From positions 62,001 through 126,000 of the forward strand of contig NZ_LGKG01000101.1 in assembly GCF_001294335.1 (NCBI RefSeq): a stretch of 64,000 nt of DNA, written 5' to 3'. This document shows, piece by piece, positions 1 to 7,773 of the stretch. Made by a program: the position numbers and the translations under genes. The notes under the pieces were generated by a model, which saw nothing but the letters and a program-made list of their open reading frames with translations, searched no databases and was not told the origin of the DNA. The first letter of the stretch is position 1. Every line of letters begins with the position of its first letter. The stretch comes from Streptomyces chattanoogensis. GTDB taxonomy: Bacteria; Actinomycetota; Actinomycetes; Streptomycetales; Streptomycetaceae.

Positions 1-381
1 TCACATGATCCGCCGGACAGGCCCTAGTCAACCCGCTTGTCGGCAACGACGGTGTCGGCTCGACTTGGGGTGCGGCATGTCTCGCAGACGGTGGTGATCC
101 AGGTGCGGTGAGGTCGCCGTACCCCTGCCCCACCACCCACCGCGGCTGCGCCACGAGGCGGGAGCAGGCGCCGAATGCACGAGCACGCGAAGAAAGTTCG
201 GCGTCCCTACCAACCTCGCCATATGGGATCTCCCGACCCTCTGCCCGGCAAAATCGCAGGTGCTCCACCCTGCATCCCGTGCTGGCCACGGGAACCGGGA
301 CCGTGGCCCCTACTCGGTGGGAGCGCCGGTAGGACTGCCGGTGCCGTGGACCCCGTATGGGGGTCCGCCGCGTACGCACCG
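1..381. other. No gene recognised
   Basis: I see no convincing coding region, RNA or repeat here. The short open frames lack ribosome sites and family motifs. The stretch is downstream of the leftward methyltransferase gene and may hold its 3' untranslated region. Confidence 0.4.
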
Positions 382-1524
382 TTATGCGGCTCGGAGCGGG
401 GGTGTCTCGGCGGTTGACCAACGGGGGCCGGTCTCGGGGTCGTGCGCCCAGATGTATTGGCCTTCCCAGGTGCGTGTCATGCCGAAGTCGTACAGAGACG
501 GGGCGCCGGCAGCCACCCATTGCTTCCAGGCTGCATCCAGCTCGGCGGCCAGGCGGCGCGGGCCCCCCTGCCGGGACACACCCGTGCCCTCGCCCATGTC
601 GGATGCGATCGTTGCCCAGGACGTGTGGCCATCGTGCAGCCAGATGGTGACTGCCGAATTGTCGGTGGCTGTGCGGACCCTGATGTCGGGGGCGATGACT
701 CGCAAGGCGAACAGCAGACTCGCGTTCTGGTGCAGCTGTTGAACGTCCCGCGCGAACGGCTCTTCGGCGGCCGGGGGACGACTGCCGCGGATCTGGTCCC
801 ATTCCAGCCCCTGGTTGGTGCCGCGGGCCGGCATGAAGGTCGCGAGACCCTGGACCCAACCGGTTGCCGATTGCCCGTCCGGCGCCACCGTCAGGGCCAC
901 ATGCCCCAGCCGGCCCCAAGGGGTGACGATGCGACCGCCCGGGGCTGTCTGCGCCACCCAGGCCCAGGGCACCTCCTCGACGGCAAACGTGGAGATGACC
1001 CGCAGAAACTTCCGGCCGGGTGCGCCCGCGACGCCGTCGCCGGTGATGACCTCGACGCCGCCTCCGGTCGCAGCAAGGTTGGCGGCCGCGGTGGCCGCCA
1101 GCCGTGGGTCGTACTCCACGGTGGTGACCATGCCCGGCCCGGCCCGCTCGGCCAGGAGCCGGGCGTTGCGGCCGGTCGCGGCGCCTAGCTCCAGCGTGGG
1201 CTGACCCGCCTCCAGCATCAGCGAGTCCAGCATGTCGGCTACGACCTCCTCGCAGCTCAAGCTGGAGGTAGGGAGGCCGTCGGACACCTGCGTGATCGTG
1301 GAGTCAGCCGGGTCCGCGTAGACGAGATCCGCCCACGCCTTGGCGTCGGAAGCCCGGTCGACGTTGACGTACGCCTCACCGTCCCAGGTCCACAGCCGGT
1401 CGGGAGCGAACAAGTGCCGCGCGTACGTCTCCATGGTGGGCCGGACCCACGGCGAGTCCGCCGGCCACAGGCCACGCTCATCCATGACGCGTGCCAAGCG
1501 CGCCTGGAGTTCGGGCAGTTCCAT
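382..1524 (-). CDS. Protein-L-isoaspartate O-methyltransferase (PCMT)-like protein with long C-terminal domain
   Basis: 380 residues. The SAM-binding motif I reads LELGAATGRNARLL, followed by an acidic motif II (TTVEYD) and a GDG loop, as in the PCMT family, which methylates Asp/isoAsp carboxyls. Ordinary repair PCMTs have about 210-220 residues, so roughly 150 C-terminal residues are extra. Such extended stand-alone homologues occur as tailoring enzymes in RiPP pathways. The start ATG has a GGAAG-like site about 15 bases upstream that overlaps the end of a 37-residue peptide gene ending 12 bases before it, so the two are probably co-transcribed. A true repair enzyme is the alternative. No ATP-grasp or lanthionine synthetase gene is next to it. 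Confidence 0.8.
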   Translation of the reverse strand: MELPELQARLARVMDERGLWPADSPWVRPTMETYARHLFAPDRLWTWDGEAYVNVDRASDAKAWADLVYADPADSTITQVSDGLPTSSLSCEEVVADMLDSLMLEAGQPTLELGAATGRNARLLAERAGPGMVTTVEYDPRLAATAAANLAATGGGVEVITGDGVAGAPGRKFLRVISTFAVEEVPWAWVAQTAPGGRIVTPWGRLGHVALTVAPDGQSATGWVQGLATFMPARGTNQGLEWDQIRGSRPPAAEEPFARDVQQLHQNASLLFALRVIAPDIRVRTATDNSAVTIWLHDGHTSWATIASDMGEGTGVSRQGGPRRLAAELDAAWKQWVAAGAPSLYDFGMTRTWEGQYIWAHDPETGPRWSTAETPPLRAA

Positions 1525-1536
1525 GTCGGTCGATAC

Positions 1537-1650
1537 CTACTTCCGGCGTGTGCCCGACGGAGGCGGCGGCTTCTCCACCCGGCCGTCACTGTTCCCGGGA
1601 GGCGGTTTACCCTCGCTCAACGGCTTATCCGGCTTGCTGTGAGAGCCCAC
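1537..1650 (-). CDS. Small Pro/Lys-rich peptide, candidate precursor for the adjacent PCMT
   Basis: 37 codons from a GTG with a good ribosome site (GAGAGGA, 6 bases upstream), ending 12 bases before the PCMT-like gene. The peptide is polar and charged (5 Pro-Pro steps, many Lys/Arg, tail GTRRK). It contains one Asp-Gly pair (D22-G23, in GNSDGR), the classical site of aspartimide and isoaspartate formation. Small charged precursors beside stand-alone PCMT homologues are typical of imiditide-type RiPPs. Seen: the frame, ribosome site and DG motif. Inferred: that it is a modified precursor. It could be a fortuitous frame or a translational-coupling leader. Confidence 0.5.
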   Translation of the reverse strand: MGSHSKPDKPLSEGKPPPGNSDGRVEKPPPPSGTRRK

Positions 1651-1959
1651 GGGCAGTCCTCTCGTCGCGGTGAACGCGTCAGGGCCATCGTGGTGTACGT
1701 CCCGGCCGATGTGACACGGCTCCGCGCGCTGTGGCCGAATCCTGTCGTGTCGTGACCTGCAATGATCCGCGTTCACATGTTCGCCACCGTCAACGGGCGC
1801 GACCCTCCCACCCGCTCGGTGACGACGTGGCCCGCAGGTGCATCACCCACCTCAGCTCGTCGGGGTGAGTCCATTCGCGCCCGCCCCCGGTGTGCCCAGG
1901 GCGGGCTCATTCACACCCTTGCGTACGTCCGTTCGAGAGAGCGGGGCGCCACAGCACTT

Positions 1960-2208
1960 ACATCAGCCCCCTTCACTGGCCGCCGCGGCCTGTCGCATCC
2001 CCAGTGCCGGGCGTTCCAGGACGGGCGTGAGCTTCACCCCGGTGCGTACTTCACCGACACAGTGACCCGCCGCGGCCAGGGCATCCGGTTCGCGAACATG
2101 ACGCGTCTTGGGGCGCTGATGCGCGAGGGCTGCGCTCTGGTCCTCGACGAACTCGACTTCTTTGACCCCGCCCGGGGCGTCGCGTCAACCCTGCCTGATG
2201 GTTGTTGA
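1960..2208 (+). pseudogene. JmjC/cupin_4-like protein, N-terminal fragment
   Basis: The frame ending here contains HPGAYFTDTVTRRGQ, NMTRLGALMREGCALVLDEL and DFFDP, which resembles the entry to the cupin core of JmjC-type (cupin_4) hydroxylase-like proteins. It stops about 80 residues in and no catalytic HxD motif follows, so it is a truncated remnant. A strong hairpin lies just downstream. Similarity is from memory of the family. Confidence 0.4.
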
Positions 2209-2227
2209 CTCACAACGCCAACACAAT

Positions 2228-2249
2228 GGCCCCCGCCGAGGCGGGGGCC
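2228..2249 (+). terminator. GC-rich hairpin, probable terminator
   Basis: Perfect inverted repeat GGCCCCCGCC-GA-GGCGGGGGCC, flanked by AA and TT. It sits 20 bases after the cupin fragment's stop. It could stop transcripts from either side, including the leftward methyltransferase operon that ends at 2398. Confidence 0.6.
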
Positions 2250-2397
2250 GTTCGGGCCTCTTGGAGAAGACCGCCGCCGGCCGCGCGGCCCGGTCCGGCA
2301 GGCTCGTCTGGCAGGGGCCCGATGATCGCCGCCGTGGCGATGGCGGCGAGCTCCCTGTCGGTCGTTACCCACGCATCGCGCCTGCGCCGTTGGCGCA

Positions 2398-3072
2398 TCA
2401 CGTGTTCCACGGGACGGTCTGGGTGACGCACCAGAGGCGGCGTGGGAGGTCGCCCTCGTCGAAGGGGTGGATCTCGCGCAGATCCCAGCCGGTGGCGAGG
2501 TCTTCCACCAACGCCCGGCCGAAGAAGTGGACGGCGAAGCCGCCGTGTTCGTAGATGTCGTCGCCGCGGGGGATGCCGGTGCTGTAGTGGGCGTCGCCGG
2601 TGTGGCGGACGGTGTAGACGAAGGTGCCGCCGGGACGCAGTACCCGGCGGACCTCCGCGACCGCGGAGTGGATCTCCTCGGTGGACAGCGCCATGCACAG
2701 CAGCATGTGGGCGAAGGCCGCGTCGATGCTGTCGTCGGGGAGGGGGAGCGGGTTCCGTACGTCGTGCAGCAGTGTGGTGACCCGGCCGGTGAGGCCGGAT
2801 TCGGCTGCGTGCGCAGTCAGTTGTTCCAGGCCGGCGGGGCTGAAGTCGGTGGCTGCGACGTCGAATCCGGAACGGGCGAAGAACAGGCTGTCGCGGCCCT
2901 GCCCGGCCCCCAGTTCCAGTACCGTACGGGCGCCGGCGGATCGGAAGAGCTCCGCGGCGTGGGTCGCGGGCGCGGAAGGGGCCGTCCCGTACATGTCCGG
3001 GTGCGCTGTGTAGGTCTGCTGCCAGTGACGTCGCTGTGTCTCGCCGAGCCTGTCGTTGCCCGGTTTTCGCAT
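2398..3072 (-). CDS. Class I SAM-dependent methyltransferase
   Basis: 224 residues from the ATG at 3072, chosen because GGAGG lies 8 bases upstream; the longer in-frame start would overlap the regulator upstream. Motif I is VLELGAGQGRDSLFFA, the post-I Asp is in ATDFSP, and VLRPGGTFVYTV is the usual beta-strand after the catalytic core (Methyltransf_11/25 type). It lies 20 bases downstream of a TetR gene on the same strand, so the two probably form an operon and the TetR protein regulates it. Substrate unknown. Confidence 0.85.
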   Translation of the reverse strand: MRKPGNDRLGETQRRHWQQTYTAHPDMYGTAPSAPATHAAELFRSAGARTVLELGAGQGRDSLFFARSGFDVAATDFSPAGLEQLTAHAAESGLTGRVTTLLHDVRNPLPLPDDSIDAAFAHMLLCMALSTEEIHSAVAEVRRVLRPGGTFVYTVRHTGDAHYSTGIPRGDDIYEHGGFAVHFFGRALVEDLATGWDLREIHPFDEGDLPRRLWCVTQTVPWNT

Positions 3073-3092
3073 CGGTGCCTCCGTGTCGCCGG

Positions 3093-3701
3093 TCAGGGAG
3101 CCGGGCGTTCTTCGGGCCGTGAGCCCATCAGGACGGTCACCAGGCGTGTGATCTGGGCCCGTGGCTCGGGTGTGCCCGGCCAACTGGTCATCAGGAGGTG
3201 GTGAGCGGTGCCGACGATGGCGAGGGCCGCGGTGGGCGGGTCGACGGTATCCGCTACTCGGCCAAGCCGGCGCTCGGCCTCCAGATAGCTGGTGATGGCC
3301 TCCTGGATCGCGGTGAAGCCGGGCGCCCCGCCCTCCAGAGCCTCGCTGATGCGCAGGGCGGCAGCGGGGCGGGTCATGGCGAGGCTCGCGATGACCGGGC
3401 CGCCGGAGTCGAGCAGCGCGAGGGCGACGGCGTCGAGGTTCGCTGTCACTGAGCCCTGCCCTGTGAGCTCGACCAGGGCCTGTGCTTTCGTGGCCGTACG
3501 CGCGAACCTGTCGAGGCAGAGCTCGGCCACGAATTCGTCGAGCCCCGCGAAGTGCGCGTGCAGCAGTCCTTTGGCGCAGCCCGCCTCGGTGGTGATCGCC
3601 CGGCTGGTCAGCGCGCCGGGCCCGTCCTTCTCAAGGACCCGCTCGGCGGCGGCGAACAGCCGCTCACGTACGTCAGGCGTCGTCACTCCGCGCGGTGACA
3701 T
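3093..3701 (-). CDS. TetR-family transcriptional regulator
   Basis: 202 residues. N-terminal helix-turn-helix (RERLFAAAERVLEKDG, then LTSRAITTEAGCAKGLLHAHF) followed by a helical ligand domain. The start ATG at 3701 has GGGAGAGG upstream. It is first in an operon with the methyltransferase ending at 2398 and divergent from a second methyltransferase at 3838. A nested palindrome at 3773-3810 between the divergent genes is the obvious operator, so it probably represses both directions and responds to a small molecule. Confidence 0.9.
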   Translation of the reverse strand: MSPRGVTTPDVRERLFAAAERVLEKDGPGALTSRAITTEAGCAKGLLHAHFAGLDEFVAELCLDRFARTATKAQALVELTGQGSVTANLDAVALALLDSGGPVIASLAMTRPAAALRISEALEGGAPGFTAIQEAITSYLEAERRLGRVADTVDPPTAALAIVGTAHHLLMTSWPGTPEPRAQITRLVTVLMGSRPEERPAP

Positions 3702-3772
3702 GGGCCTCTCCCGTGCTGCTGGTGTCGTCGTCGGTGGCTGGATCCTCCGTGAATCTTAGCGGTGATTGCCAG

Positions 3773-3810
3773 TATGGGCGTGCGCCCATACTATTTGGGC
3801 GCACGCCCAT
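3773..3810. promoter_or_regulatory. Tandem palindromic operator between TetR and methyltransferase genes
   Basis: Two perfect dyads: TATGGGCG-TG-CGCCCATA (3773-3790) and TGGGCG-CA-CGCCCA (3796-3809). Their centres are 21 bp apart, two helical turns. The two dyads are also inverted copies of each other, so the element forms 15-bp arms (3774-3788 and 3796-3810) around 7 bases. It is AT-containing in an otherwise GC-rich spacer. Best read as a two-dimer TetR operator. Confidence 0.75.
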
Positions 3811-3837
3811 TCTTCGTTGTCATCCCAGGAGGCACCC

Positions 3838-4686
3838 GTGTTGGACCTCGTCAACACCGAGCAGGCGCAGGCATGGAACGGGCCCGAAGGCACCCACTGG
3901 GCCCGCAACCAGGACCGCTGGAACGCCGTGAACGATGGCTTCAACGAGCCGCTGCTCGACGCCGCCGGGATCACCGAAGACCATCGGGTCCTCGACATCG
4001 GCTGCGGTTCCGGGCAGACCACGAGGCTCGCCGCACTCAGGGCGTCCCGAGGGTGTGCGCTGGGCCTCGACCTGTCCGGCCCGATGCTGGCCGAGGCGCG
4101 TACCCGCGCGGAGCGGGAGGGGATCGCCAACGTCGCCTTCGAGCAGGGGGACGCCCAGGTGCACCCCTTCGAGGCGGGCGCGTCCGACTCGGCGGTCAGT
4201 CGCTACGGGGTGATGTTCTTCGCCGACCCCGTCGCGGCGTTCGCCAACATCGGCCGGGCGCTGCGGCCCGGCGGGCGCCTGGCGTTCGTCTGTCCGGCCG
4301 ATGCCGCGCTCAATGGGTGGGTGGAGGTGATGGTGGCCCTACGAGATCTCTTGCCGGTCGGTGACTTCGGGCGACCGGGGCTGCCCGGCATGTTTTCACT
4401 GGCCGCCCCGGGCCGTATCCGCGAAGTCCTCGCCGCAGCCGGATTCACCGGCGTAACCCTCAACCGGGCCGAAATGTATGGGACTTGGGGACGCGGAGCC
4501 CGGGAAGCAGCGGAGTTCCTGCTGGACACGGGCCCAGGCCGCCACCTGATGGAGCAGGTCGACGCGACGACCCGGACCCGCGCCCACCGGACGCTGGAGG
4601 ACCATCTGCGCACCCACGAGGCAGCGGATGGCACGGTCCGGCTGCGCAGCACATCGTGGCTGGTCACGGCGGACCGCCCGGCCTGA
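3838..4686 (+). CDS. Class I SAM-dependent methyltransferase
   Basis: 282 residues from the GTG at 3838, set by AGGAGG at 3827-3832; an upstream in-frame ATG would begin inside the operator. Motif I is VLDIGCGSGQTTRLAA, then GLDLSGPMLAEA and GDAQ, with ALRPGGRLAFVCP following, as in UbiE/Methyltransf_25-type enzymes. C-terminal alpha/beta cap is typical of actinobacterial small-molecule methyltransferases. Divergent from TetR across a palindromic operator, so it is probably induced by that repressor's ligand. Confidence 0.85.
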   Translation: MLDLVNTEQAQAWNGPEGTHWARNQDRWNAVNDGFNEPLLDAAGITEDHRVLDIGCGSGQTTRLAALRASRGCALGLDLSGPMLAEARTRAEREGIANVAFEQGDAQVHPFEAGASDSAVSRYGVMFFADPVAAFANIGRALRPGGRLAFVCPADAALNGWVEVMVALRDLLPVGDFGRPGLPGMFSLAAPGRIREVLAAAGFTGVTLNRAEMYGTWGRGAREAAEFLLDTGPGRHLMEQVDATTRTRAHRTLEDHLRTHEAADGTVRLRSTSWLVTADRPA

Positions 4687-4728
4687 GGGGTCCTGCACGC
4701 ACGGGCCGTCGCCAGTAGGCCCTCGGAG

Positions 4729-5178
4729 TCACGCCGTGTGCACGGGGATGTGCCGTGGTACGTGCACGCCGATCGTGTCCGCAGTCATTTGGCGAAAGTG
4801 CGGGCACGTAGTGAAGTCGTCGTGATCGCAGTCCAGCGCGCACTGGACCAGCTCCAGTTGCGCCTGGGCCGCGGCCATTACCTGCTCGAGTGCCGTGCGC
4901 TGTTCCTTGAGGACCTTCCGGCGCTTGAGGGGTCCGTCGGCGGTGATCATTGCGTGGATGTCCTCCAGGCCGAGTCCGGCCTCCTTGGCCCGCAGGATGG
5001 CGGCCACTCGGAACAGGTCGTCCTGTCCGTACCGGCGATGACCGTTCCCGTCGCGGTCGGGTACGAGCAGCCCCATCGCCTCCCAGTGCCGCAGCACGTG
5101 CGTGGCCAGGCCGAAGCGTTCCGCCACCGTGCCGATGGTCATGGTCGAGGATGGGTGCGTTTCGTCGCTTGACTTCAT
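4729..5178 (-). CDS. MerR-family transcriptional regulator
   Basis: 149 residues from the ATG at 5178; an ATG at 5142 (MTIGTVAERFG) is the other candidate and matches the usual MerR N-terminus better, but neither has a strong ribosome site. The winged helix is clear (TIGTVAERFGLATHVLRHWE, RRYGQDDLFRVAAIL), followed by the long dimerisation helix. The C-terminus has Cys and His (CALDCDHDDF, CPHF), which may form a metal or redox site. It is divergent from a methyltransferase, and the dyad at 5171-5192 sits between them. Confidence 0.85.
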   Translation of the reverse strand: MKSSDETHPSSTMTIGTVAERFGLATHVLRHWEAMGLLVPDRDGNGHRRYGQDDLFRVAAILRAKEAGLGLEDIHAMITADGPLKRRKVLKEQRTALEQVMAAAQAQLELVQCALDCDHDDFTTCPHFRQMTADTIGVHVPRHIPVHTA

Positions 5179-5206
5179 GTCGGCATTAAGTCGCAGCCTG
5201 ATGCGC
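5169..5206 (+). promoter_or_regulatory. MerR-type promoter with 19-bp spacer and dyad operator
   Basis: -35 TTGACT (5169-5174) and -10 CAGCCT (5194-5199) are separated by 19 bp, the overlong spacer typical of MerR-activated promoters. The spacer holds a dyad GACTTcATG-tcgg-CATtAAGTC (5171-5192). The expected start point, 7 bases after the -10, coincides with the ATG at 5207, so the methyltransferase mRNA may be leaderless. Confidence 0.6.
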
Positions 5207-5983
5207 ATGTTCAAGGAACAAGCGAAAGCAGTCAGCGCGTCCAGTCCGGCCGAGGAGCTCATCGCCGTTCTCGATGTCGTCGATCGCCTGCCGGGAGCGG
5301 AGGAACTCCGGCTCGACTCCTACACCTTGCTGGGGGTAGGGCCTGGCGCACGGATCGTGGACGTCGGGTGCGGCGCCGGGCGGGCCGTCGCGGAGATGGC
5401 CGATCGTGGCGCCCGTGCCACTGGGGTGGACGTCGACCCACAGATGGTCGAGATAGCGGGGAAGCGCTGGCCCGAGGCCGGGTTCCGGGTTGCGGGCGCG
5501 TATGAACTGCCCTTCGATGACGGAGCGTTGGACGGCTACCGCGCGGAGAAGATGTACCACGAGCTGGAGGACCCCACCCGAGCCTTGGAAGAGGCGCGGC
5601 GCATCCTCCGTCCTGGCGGACGCGCCGTGCTCATCGGCCAGGACTGGGACACCTTCGTCATCGACTCCGACGACGCGGAGCTCACCCGCACCATCGTCCA
5701 CGCTCGCGCCGACCGGACGAAGGGGCCTCGCACTGCCCGTCGCTATCGGAATCTGCTGCTTGATGGGGGGTTCCAGGATGTGGCCGTTGAGGTACGCACC
5801 GCGGTGTTCACGGGCGAGGTGATGCTGCCAATGCTGGCCGGATTCGCTGAAGCGGCGTGTGCGGCGGGTGCGATCAGCCGTGAGGCAGCAGGCTCCTGGG
5901 CTGCCGAACAGCAGGTCCGGGCCGGTGCGGACAGGCTGTTCATCGCCCTTCCCCTCTTCGTTGCCTCGGCGACCAGGGCCTGA
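5207..5983 (+). CDS. Class I SAM-dependent methyltransferase
   Basis: 258 residues from ATG 5207 (5201 is an alternative). No ribosome site is visible; the promoter geometry predicts a leaderless transcript. Motif I is IVDVGCGAGRAVAEMA, motif II GVDVDP, and ILRPGGRAVLIGQDWD follows. The C-terminal residues resemble ubiE/menG-like methyltransferases of actinobacterial secondary metabolism. Its divergence from a MerR gene suggests effector-dependent activation. Confidence 0.85.
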   Translation: MFKEQAKAVSASSPAEELIAVLDVVDRLPGAEELRLDSYTLLGVGPGARIVDVGCGAGRAVAEMADRGARATGVDVDPQMVEIAGKRWPEAGFRVAGAYELPFDDGALDGYRAEKMYHELEDPTRALEEARRILRPGGRAVLIGQDWDTFVIDSDDAELTRTIVHARADRTKGPRTARRYRNLLLDGGFQDVAVEVRTAVFTGEVMLPMLAGFAEAACAAGAISREAAGSWAAEQQVRAGADRLFIALPLFVASATRA

Positions 5984-6091
5984 TCGCCGGCCGTTGGACG
6001 AGCAGGGACCCCAGGTGCCGGGCCTCGCGGGAGAGGCCCGCACCCGGCGAACGGGATGGGTAGGGAGCGGAGCCCGTTCGCGCTCAGAGCG

Positions 6092-6471
6092 TCAGAGCCG
6101 GTCGAGGATCTTCTTGAACTTCTCGACCTCGGCGGTCTGCCCCTTGATGATGGCGCCGGCGAGCTTCTTGGCGGCTGCGTTGCGGCCGTTCTTCCGCTCG
6201 TCCCTGGCCATGCTGATGGCGCCGTTGTGGTGCGCGGTCATCATCGTCGCGAACTTCTTGTCGCAGTCCGTGCCCTTGGACGCCTTGAGACCGGCCATGT
6301 CCTTGTCGGACATGATCCCCAGCCATGCCCGAGCCGCCGGAGCCGTGATGCATGCCGGGCATGCAGTGATCCATCGACGCCGACTCCGGCTTGCCCCAGG
6401 TTGGTCACGGTGATCTCGCAGCCGCACTTGAGGTCCAGGCAGCGGTACCCCTCGCCTTCGACGAATGCCAT
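6092..6471 (-). pseudogene. Fused remnant: small Cys-rich metal protein start plus DUF305 C-terminus
   Basis: A GGAGG site precedes the ATG at 6471. The first ~28 codons (MAFVEGEGYRC, then CGCEITVT) look like a small Cys-rich metal-binding protein of streptomycetes. The frame then runs into sequence that, across two shifts, encodes a DUF305 protein end: HGSGGSGMAG in one frame and MSDKDMAGLKASKG, ATMMTAHHNGAISMA, EVEKFKKIL in another (6092-6313). The N-terminal half of DUF305 is missing. Deletion between two neighbouring metal-response genes is the simplest account. Confidence 0.6.
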
Positions 6472-6514
6472 GAGGGGACCTCCGTCTGGCTCTGTGCCTA
6501 TGCCGGCGACACTG

Positions 6515-6540
6515 AAACCTTCCCTCAGGGACAAGGCCAA
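6515..6540 (-). promoter_or_regulatory. Possible metal-responsive MerR/CueR-type operator
   Basis: On the minus strand the sequence GCCTTGTCCCTGAGGGAAGG is an imperfect dyad of the CCTT...AAGG kind used by copper- and zinc-sensing MerR proteins. It lies about 45 bases upstream of the ATG at 6471. The downstream remnant also looks metal-related. No metal-sensing regulator gene is present nearby. Confidence 0.4.
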
Positions 6541-6882
6541 GGGGTTCGGTGATGCGGTCGTCGCTGGCCGGTGCCTAGCCTTGACGAGGGTGGTTTCTTT
6601 TGGGATGTCCGCCTGCGTGGTGGCGTGGTTGATCCGGCAGTGGAGAGCGGCCCCGGGGAACAACGGAACAGCGGTTGGCGCTAAGGGCTGATCTTGCCGT
6701 CCAAGGGCTTTCCCGCAACTGCTGGGCGAGACCCCGCGGTGTCGTTCGCTGACACGCAGTCCGGCGGGTGAGTCTCTTCGGTCAGCTCTGGTGAGGGTCC
6801 TCAGAAAGGGAGATGTGGCCGTAGTGCTGGCTGTGCCAGGCTGGCGGATCGTCCCTGGACCAGTTCGACACAGGAGTATCTG
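6541..6882. other. No gene recognised
   Basis: Nothing convincing on either strand apart from the promoter-proximal part and the ribosome site AGGAG (6872-6876) of the following gene. Confidence 0.35.
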
Positions 6883-7505
6883 ATGACGACACCATCCCGC
6901 CTGTCTCCACTGCTGGAGCAGTTCGACTTCACACGCGAACGTCTCGCCGACCGCATGACAGGACCGGTCATGGACAGCGGCGATGGGGCGGACACCGAGG
7001 TTGGCCCCATGACCGACGAGGAATACCTCTGGGAACCGGTGCCTGACTGCTGGTCGGTACGGCAACGCGTGGACGGGCCAGGACCGCGCGCGACTTTCCT
7101 GGCCGGCACCGGCGACTGGGGACGCGACGCCGCCTCCGACCCGCATCCCTGGCCGCCGCCCTTCACACCACCATCGCGTGGCGCCTGAGCCACCTCAGCG
7201 AAATGCTGGCACTGCGCGCCGACCACACCGTCGGCGGACACGCGCTGACCCGGGACGACTACCCCGTCAGTAGGGACTCCGCAGGGGCGGTCGCGGCCTT
7301 CGACGCCGGTGCCGCGGCCTGGCGGAAGGCGCTGCTGAGCGTCGACGACGCCGCGCTCGACACCGTGGGGTACTGCACCTCCCCGCACGGCAGCGACTCG
7401 GAGGAGCCGTTCATCGACATCGTGTGGTGGGTCAACCAGGAATTGCTGCACCACGGGGCCGAGATCGCCCTGTTGCGTGACCTCTACCGCGCCCGACCGC
7501 GCTGA
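6883..7505 (+). pseudogene. DinB-family protein, frameshifted
   Basis: The first frame (SPLLEQFDFTRERLADRM, EEYLWEPVPDCWSV, then HPWPPPFT) and the second frame (TTIAWRLSHLSEMLALRADH, FIDIVWWVNQELLHHGAEIA) join into one DinB-like four-helix protein of about 205 residues. The break is at 7164-7168, where an extra AC dinucleotide in a CACAC run shifts the frame and the first frame stops at 7188. These proteins bind a metal through three His and act in thiol or stress metabolism. A good AGGAG site precedes ATG 6883. Slippage in vivo or a sequencing error could also explain the shift. Confidence 0.75.
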
Positions 7506-7773
7506 CCCTCGTCACCCAGCGGCTTACACGGCGCGGCAGCCAGGTCTCGTTTCACGGAAAGAACCGTGCGAAGCCGAAGTGTTCTGCCTCCCGTGCCCCA
7601 GGAAGCGACCTCGCGTCCGGAGCGGGCAGTGGAGCCGCTCATGCACATGCGACGATCTTGGCCGTGGCTGGTGTGATCACGGCGTCGGACTGGCCGAGCA
7701 GACCGCAGCCGGCTGAACGGCGGCGCACGGCCGACCCCGGAGCCAGCGGGGTCGGCAGCGGGGCGAGGCGAGA

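Noticed and set aside
442..1188. Long plus-strand open frame of 248 codons opposite the PCMT-like gene
   Set aside because: It is the antisense shadow of a well-supported gene and has Arg/Gly/Pro-rich composition without motifs.
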